The position numbers and the translations under genes are program-made. A model generated the notes under the pieces. The model saw only the letters and a program-made list of their open reading frames with translations. It had not been told where the DNA came from and ran no database searches. Positions 10,077 to 15,216 of a stretch of DNA of 15,216 bases are shown in pieces. Origin of the DNA: Conidiobolus incongruus B7586 (taxonomy: Eukaryota; Entomophthoromycota; Entomophthoromycetes; Entomophthorales; Conidiobolaceae); the NCBI GenBank assembly GCA_000697335.1, contig JNEM01010506.1, forward strand, positions 1 to 15,216. Direction: 5' to 3'. Numbering within the stretch: position 1 is the stretch's first letter; each line of letters starts with the position of its first letter.

Positions 10077-10395
10077 TCTTTGAATTTAATTTTAATTTGA
10101 ATTTTGTTTGTTAGGTCTCATTCATCTTATACATCATTCAATTCACTTAGACTGTTTTTAATATTCAGTACTTGATTATTATAAGTCCTTTCTTCTTTTT
10201 CTCATAACTTGGACGTTGTATCACAAAACCTCATTTCTTTTATCTAATTCATTTCCTTAATCTAAGGTTGTCTAATTTGTATAACCTATTATCTTTACCT
10301 TATTTATATTTTTATATACAGTTAAATTTAACTGAAAGCATACATTTTAGAATTAACTCAACAAGTATTATTCGACTAAATTATTACAAACAAAC
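10077..10395 (+). promoter_or_regulatory. BEM1: ATG-free leader and promoter region of BEM1
   Basis: The 319 bases before the BEM1 start contain no ATG on the plus strand; the nearest earlier one is at 10074-10076. The section 10188-10263 is pyrimidine-rich (for example CCTTTCTTCTTTTTCTC), as often seen around fungal transcription starts. Both fit a long untranslated leader kept free of upstream starts. The transcription start itself cannot be placed, and a leader intron cannot be excluded. Confidence 0.4.
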
Positions 10396-12210
10396 ATGTT
10401 CAAATCATTTTCAACATTCAAGAAGAAACATATCAAATCTCATTCCATAGTGAGCTATCCACTCCCAGCACCTTCACCGTGTCTTATACCCCCAATACTA
10501 GTCATTCAAGCCAAATGTTATTCCGACCAAAATTCAGAATTAAATTTTAAAATCGGAGATTTTTTACATGTTATAGGCGAAGATACAGATCCTGAAAAAT
10601 ATTTTGTATGTGATCCTATATCCAATACAACTGGTTGGGTTGAAAAATCTAAATTTGATGTAATTACAAAGGCGAAACGAACCAACAATTTACCAACTTC
10701 CCCCCATAGCAGATCGGTTTCACTAACGCATGTGAGTAGCAAAACTAGCTCCACTAATACTGTGTCCCCTAGAAGTACAGATATCACATTCAATGCCAGT
10801 TTACTTATGCCTCCCAGTCCAAACACTTCTTTCCAATCTCACACTAAGTCTCATAACTCTTCATACTCATTTGATACTAAGTCAGTGGTGATCGCTGTCT
10901 GCTTATATGATTTTATTGCCGAAAGGCAGGATGAATTGAGTATCTCGAAAGGCGATCAGTTAACTATCTGTGCTAAGAGTGATGATGAGTGGATGGTTTG
11001 TAAGCATATCGGACGCCCAACAGGCCCTGGCTTAGTTCCCACAAACTACCTAGAATTTAGGGAATTTGATAATGGCAACTTAATCGAAGACTTGGAAGAA
11101 TATCTAAGTAGCAAGAATGTATTACTCCCAACAGTACCTGAATGGAAGGCACTTTCTGCACAGATCACAACCACTTTCATTAGAAGTCACAGCAGAACTT
11201 CTAGTGAAAATACCAACTCACAACCAAGGCATTCGCAAGTACCCAGCCTAGAGCACTCTCCTGTAGAAAATCCAACCACCCATTCTCTTAGCACAACTAG
11301 CTCACTCGTGCAACCCCATTCACCTACTTTTTCCACACCATTAGAAGCATCTCCTGCTAATTTATCAAAACAATCAATAATATCTCTTCCTATTCCTCCA
11401 ATCCCAACATCGGGGGAAATTCACCGAGTGATCAATGACAATGATATGTACTACTACATCATAGAAGTGAATTATTCTCATCAATCTATGAGAAGGATTC
11501 TTTATCGACTATATGAAGATTTCCAAACCCTACATCACCAACTTACTCAACAGTTCCAATCTGACGATGATATTTTAAGTCTTCTTCCGCTTCTACCCCC
11601 TCCCATTTCATATATTGATTCAACAGTCGCCAACAAACGCAAACAAGGTCTAAATTTATATTTCCACCAATTACTCGCATTACCTAAAGAAATTCTTCAA
11701 GATGAAATAGTTCAATACTTTTTGAATGTTAGATCAAAAGATATTGAACTCGAAGTGCAGATGGAAGATACGCAACGATACACCAATATGACCATCAACT
11801 CGTCAAATTTCTTCATCAACGAGAATGACTCTAGTGACGATAACACATCTGCATCCCTCGATCAAAAATATTTAAACCATCCTGATTCGGATCCAATCCA
11901 ATTACCCACATCCCCCCTCAGACTCGATCACAATTTTTTAGAAACAATCACACCTCAGTCCACCACTAATAGCGAATTTATCAAGGCTAAAGTATTATTC
12001 CAGAACGAGATCCTCGCCTTCAAAGTCCCCAAATCGGAAGGCATGAGTGGCCTCATAGCAAGAATCTACCTCAGACTTGAGGAATTCCCCAATTTATCCC
12101 TTCAAGTCAAAGACTTAAATGGTGACTTCCACCCTTTCGACAATACGCTAGACTTTGAAAATGTAGAAAAGAGCAAAACAGGTCAACTAGTCATCTATGC
12201 CATGGAATAA
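10396..12210 (+). CDS. BEM1: BEM1-family polarity scaffold (SH3-SH3-PX-PB1)
   Basis: This scaffold links the CDC42 activator Cdc24, PAK kinases and GTP-bound Cdc42 at sites of polarised growth at the plasma membrane. It has 604 aa in a single exon; yeast Bem1 has about 550. Domains are SH3-1 (about 36-90), SH3-2 (about 163-221, with CLYDF, W199 and GLVPTNY), a Cdc42-interaction-like extension with VPEWK (247-251), a Ser/Thr/Pro-rich linker (about 262-330), PX (about 341-447, with RLYEDF 371-376 and PPP 401-403) and a C-terminal PB1 (about 526-603, with basic K530/K532 and DLNGD 573-577). By family knowledge PX binds phosphoinositide, PB1 binds Cdc24 and SH3-2 binds PAK. SH3-1 is odd: the ALYDY, Trp, Pro and Tyr contact positions are all changed. 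The start is the first ATG after a 319-nt ATG-free leader. The basic N-terminus (KSFSTFKKKHIK) resembles other BEM1 proteins. It converges with the SNARE gene. Confidence 0.95.
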   Translation: MFKSFSTFKKKHIKSHSIVSYPLPAPSPCLIPPILVIQAKCYSDQNSELNFKIGDFLHVIGEDTDPEKYFVCDPISNTTGWVEKSKFDVITKAKRTNNLPTSPHSRSVSLTHVSSKTSSTNTVSPRSTDITFNASLLMPPSPNTSFQSHTKSHNSSYSFDTKSVVIAVCLYDFIAERQDELSISKGDQLTICAKSDDEWMVCKHIGRPTGPGLVPTNYLEFREFDNGNLIEDLEEYLSSKNVLLPTVPEWKALSAQITTTFIRSHSRTSSENTNSQPRHSQVPSLEHSPVENPTTHSLSTTSSLVQPHSPTFSTPLEASPANLSKQSIISLPIPPIPTSGEIHRVINDNDMYYYIIEVNYSHQSMRRILYRLYEDFQTLHHQLTQQFQSDDDILSLLPLLPPPISYIDSTVANKRKQGLNLYFHQLLALPKEILQDEIVQYFLNVRSKDIELEVQMEDTQRYTNMTINSSNFFINENDSSDDNTSASLDQKYLNHPDSDPIQLPTSPLRLDHNFLETITPQSTTNSEFIKAKVLFQNEILAFKVPKSEGMSGLIARIYLRLEEFPNLSLQVKDLNGDFHPFDNTLDFENVEKSKTGQLVIYAME

Positions 12211-12241
12211 TCCATTATTATATAAATAACATTTATAATTA

Positions 12242-12272
<31 letters not shown>

Positions 12273-12365
12273 ACAGTTAAACAAGTGATAATTGTTCAAT
12301 AAATTTAAAAAATAAAATAATACAAAATCAACTATTGCCATTGATTTGACATATTTTTATTAATT
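12211..12365. terminator. shared 3' intergenic region of convergent BEM1 and SYN8
   Basis: Only 155 bp separate the two stop codons, so both transcripts must end or overlap here. AATAAA occurs on the plus strand at 12298-12303 (for BEM1) and on the minus strand at 12356-12361 (for SYN8, very close to its stop). In DNA this AT-rich these matches are weak evidence. The (TTA)9 repeat lies in the BEM1 half. Confidence 0.4.
12245..12271. repeat. (TTA)9 microsatellite
   Basis: Nine perfect TTA units lie 35 bp after the BEM1 stop codon, in its probable 3' untranslated region. A shorter (TTA)5 at 13372-13386 lies just upstream of the SYN8 start. Confidence 0.9.
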
Positions 12366-13340
12366 TTAATGACCAAAATACTTGGAAATAATTAATACTA
12401 AAATTAAAATTAAGATTAGGATAATGATAATTGTATTTAAACCTAAATAATCAAAATAAATATTTTGTCATATAATTAATGAATAAATAAACAAATTACG
12501 ATTTTCACTGATTTTCTTTCTAATATTATTTAATCTCCTTTGTGCTGTATTTAATCTTAATTCAGTATCGTTTAATTCTAAATCCGTCTCCTCTAATAAT
12601 TCGATATGAGTATCTAATTCCCCTCCGATACTCAGTCCCAATTCCCGTTGGCGACTGATACTCTCACTTAAAAGATCTAGATTTCTATCTTGTTCTACAA
12701 ATATAATATTAAAAAGGTGATAATTAAATGATACTATGTTATAATACCATCTAATGTTTGTTGTTGATAAGTTAAAATTTGTTCGTTATCGAAACTTGCA
12801 AATTGGTCATCATGAGTTAATTCTTCATTATTATTAATACTAATATCATCGGCATGTTTCTTTTGAGTTTTGAATAATTCAGTTCTAAATTGAAAATTGA
12901 ATTGAGATTATAATAACAATAATTAGAAATTCAAACTGTTATTACCTGGCTTCCATTTCTGTTAAGTTAGGGTTATGACTAACTTTATTAGAATCTGTAC
13001 TGTTTAAACTATTCTCTAACCCTCTGATTTTTTTACTCCAGTTAACAAATTCGTTCTCAATATGGTTAACAGTTTCGTCACTAAAAACCCATCAATATCA
13101 TTTCCAAATTTATTTCAATCTATATTACTTATTCAATTTAGTTTCAATATTCTGTAAACATAGCTCTAAATTCGTATTCAACTTTTTTAAATTATCAATA
13201 TTATTGGCTAATTTAGTATCCCAATTCTTAGAGCTGATACCTAAAGCTTCACAACGTTTCTTCTCCCTCAGAAAGTTTTCACTTTGAAGATATGTACTCT
13301 TCAACTGATTTAGGATTTCATCAGAGTTATTTGAATTCAT
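12366..13340 (-). CDS. SYN8: SYN8-type Qc-SNARE, tail-anchored
   Basis: This endosomal/late-Golgi SNARE supplies one helix of the four-helix bundle that drives membrane fusion. Five exons on the minus strand: 13129-13340, 12946-13080, 12748-12884, 12500-12694 and 12366-12442. Introns are 48, 61, 53 and 57 nt, all GT-AG (GTAAT or GTATT donors). The product has 251 aa, close to yeast Syn8 in length. An N-terminal region (1-115) rich in K, E, N and L should be helical. A polar linker (about 117-155) contains HADDISINNNEEL. The Qc SNARE motif (about 163-223) contains LLSESISRQRELG and GGELDTHIELLEETD. The hydrophobic C-terminal anchor (about 230-246) is followed by SKYFGH. By alignment with syntaxin 8 and SNAP-25, the central zero-layer Gln is replaced by His191, which may be usual in fungal Syn8. 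Only the last exon encodes the anchor. A Tlg1/syntaxin-6 relative is the alternative; the RQRELG...GGELD pattern favours SYN8. Confidence 0.9.
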
Positions 13341-13594
13341 ATTATGTAATAAGTGAAATATTAGTATGATTTTATTATTATTATTATTTTTATTAAAAAT
13401 CTTTATATTATATAAAAGTATATATATTTAGAAAAAAAAAATAAATATTTTTCAATTAAAACAAAAAAGGGGTTAAATTTAATATTTTTACAATATTTTC
13501 TTTTATATTTAATTTATTATTAAAATTAAATGATTAAAAATAATTGGTTCAAATTTTATATTTTAATTTTTCAAAATTTATAAAATAATTACAA

Positions 13595-13629
13595 ATTAAT
13601 TATAGCTCTTTATTGTGACTATAATTAAT
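13595..13629. repeat. 11-bp inverted repeat
   Basis: ATTAATTATAG at 13595-13605 is exactly reverse-complementary to 13619-13629, with a 13-nt loop. The arms are almost pure A/T, so chance is a real possibility in this background. Confidence 0.6.
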
Positions 13630-14515
13630 GCTGACAATATAAGAATTCTATAGCACTCATTTAATATATTTTAATCTCTTTGAAGATAAATATATTTTTA
13701 GCAAAAATTAATTTTAATTCAGCATTTATAAAATGCAACCAGTTGAAATTAATGCGTTTAATGCCAAATTTTAATATCTGATTATTTTATTAATTATGAA
13801 TTAAATTTAAATATATATTTTTGAAATTTATATCAATATTAATGATCTTAAATATTAAAAGATTAATAATAAAATTATTAATATTTTTGATTAATAATTA
13901 ATTACTAGAGTTGTGATTTTAAATTATCAACATTATTTAACTATTTATTGCATATTATATTGTATTTAATTTGATTCTTTAAAAATTTTTCATCAATTTA
14001 ACAAATTTTAATAATATATTATATTCTAATGGTTATTAGTATATTTCATATTTATCTATTTTTCTACTATATTCAATTTATTTATGATTATTCAATATCT
14101 ATAATAACTACATATTAATATTATTTAAATAATAATAACAATTGATATTAAAAGTATTAAATCATTGAATATTTTTATTGCATAATTTGATCCTTTAAAC
14201 TATATCAAAATAATGATTCAAAAATTAAAAATTAAAAAAAATTTCAATTTACCTTTAAATTTGAATTTTTTAATTTAAAATGCAGAGATTTTAAATATTG
14301 AATATTATAGATTCCATCAAATATTAGTCAGTTGTAAATATAAAGCATAATATATCAACACTTATTTTTGTTTATTTATCAATCAACAATTCATCACAGT
14401 TATTAATATAAATTAATTAACTCAAATGTTTTGCATAATCTTTTTAATGAAATGATATACCAATCTTTTTATCTATTTTTTAATTACAAAAATGTCAAAT
14501 TGTTAAACTAATCAT

Positions 14516-14561
14516 TGCAAAAATGATGTACTTAGTCTACCCAGAAAGTTTTGCCCCAGTT
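14516..14561 (-). mobile_element. possible Tc1/mariner-like terminal repeat fragment
   Basis: Read on the minus strand, the block begins ACTGGGGCAAAACTTTCTGG and goes on through GTAGACTAAGTACATCATTT. It is far richer in G and C than its surroundings. The CAGT/ACTG...CAAAACTTT style is typical of Tc1/mariner terminal repeats. Its inner edge (14510-14534) matches 860-884 at 22 of 25 positions in the same orientation, which supports a repeated family. No opposite end, transposase or clear TA duplication was found, so this would be a lone end or a small non-autonomous relic. Confidence 0.3.
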
Positions 14562-14760
14562 TCACAATACAAATACAAAAAAGGAAATGTCAATAAATAA
14601 ATATTATTTTATAAATCTTGTCTAAGAATTTTTAACTTTGCAAATAAAATTTAATACATTTGTAAAATCTGATATTATTTATATATTTAAGGCTCCTGAA
14701 GAATATATATTTTAATAGCATTATTTATGTTAATCAATGTGGTATAAAATCAAATATAAT

Positions 14761-14774
14761 ATATATATATATAT
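14761..14774. repeat. (AT)7 microsatellite
   Basis: Seven perfect AT units lie in AT-rich intergenic DNA. Confidence 0.85.
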
Positions 14775-15216
14775 AATTAATTGATTTTTTTTAAAATAAA
14801 TTAATGAATATTTGGGAAATAACATATTTTTTTTATTTTATTCTAAGCTTTACAAATAAAATGATTTGAAATTTAGTTAAATTAATATTTATAATAAAAC
14901 TCAGGGTTAATTAAATTATCCAATTATTCATCTGATTCTTTGAAATTAGAAATAAATAATAAGTTAAAATTTAGTTATTGATAATTTTGCAAATTATTAA
15001 TTTTTTCATTAGTAATTTTTATTTTATATATAAATACAAATAAGATAAAATTAATATATATAAAACAATGACTAATATCATATTATATTGATATCTATTA
15101 TTAATTGCTATATTTATTATAAAATCAGTATTTAATATTATGCTTAAATATATTAATTAGAAAAAATAATATTTAAATTTACAAAATTTATTTATAAAGA
15201 TATTAATATAAATCAA

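Larger units (their letters stand above)
13341..15216. other. AT-rich intergenic DNA, no gene seen
   Basis: The first bases hold the SYN8 promoter and leader (minus strand) with a (TTA)5 tract at 13372-13386. Beyond that the sequence is low-complexity A/T with no supported ORF or RNA gene. Exceptions are an 11-bp inverted repeat at 13595-13629, a GC-richer transposon-end-like piece near 14516-14561 and an (AT)7 tract at 14761-14774. Confidence 0.7.

Noticed and set aside
5045-10395. CRISPR array, rRNA, snRNA or a second tRNA in the desert
   Set aside because: No regularly spaced direct repeats, no GGTTCGA-type B box other than the tRNA-Arg one, and no recognisable U1, U2, U4, U5, U6 or 5S signature on either strand by eye.
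10268-10450. Plus-strand 60-aa ORF overlapping the BEM1 start
   Set aside because: It begins at TTG, not ATG, lies in the leader and overlaps BEM1 in another frame. It is not an upstream ORF with a usable start.
10518-10826. Minus-strand 102-aa ORF
   Set aside because: It is opposite the SH3-1 and linker region of BEM1, whose domains are unmistakable; it is a shadow.

Overview
This window is nuclear DNA of a fungus with an extremely AT-rich genome. Four protein genes and one tRNA sit in long stretches of roughly 80-90% AT. The fungal assignment rests mainly on a BEM1-type polarity scaffold (SH3-SH3-PX-PB1), a fungal architecture. The genes use very short spliceosomal introns (33-61 nt) with GTAAT/GTAAAC/GTATT donors and mostly TTAG acceptors. 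Together with the composition this suggests an early-diverging lineage rather than an ordinary yeast, but the sequence alone does not fix the phylum.

Layout from left to right: 1-1423 is AT-rich DNA with no gene. An HPM1/METTL18-type protein histidine methyltransferase (four exons) lies at 1424-2581 on the minus strand. Folylpolyglutamate synthase (three exons) lies at 2781-4397, also on the minus strand. A tRNA-Arg(ACG) is at 4946-5018 on the plus strand. From 5019 to 10395 no intact gene is visible. That stretch does contain a leucine-rich-repeat-like relic (7738-9170), two short protein-like blocks near 6245-6510, a perfect 15-bp inverted repeat at 9310-9353, a decayed minus-strand coding remnant at about 9540-10069, and the ATG-free leader of the next gene. 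BEM1 (604 aa, one exon) lies at 10396-12210 on the plus strand. It converges on a five-exon Qc-SNARE of the SYN8 type at 12366-13340 on the minus strand. The rest, 13341-15216, is AT-rich with no gene, except for a short GC-richer piece near 14516-14561 that looks like a DNA-transposon end.

The genes are ordinary housekeeping or cell-polarity genes and do not form a functional cluster: ribosomal protein modification (HPM1), folate polyglutamylation (FPGS), CDC42 polarity scaffolding (BEM1) and endosomal membrane fusion (SYN8). The exon structures were worked out by hand. Each intron has GT-AG ends, joins the flanking exons in frame and gives a protein that continues across the junction as the family expects.

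The points most worth a second look are: a two-start arrangement in FPGS that would add a mitochondrial presequence; the SYN8 last exon, which carries only the membrane anchor, so that retaining the last intron would give a soluble SNARE; a His at the SNARE zero layer; loss of the ligand-contact residues in the first BEM1 SH3 domain; the 33-nt intron in HPM1; and the decayed LRR-like and mobile-element remnants in the gene desert. I did not find a convincing wholly new system.
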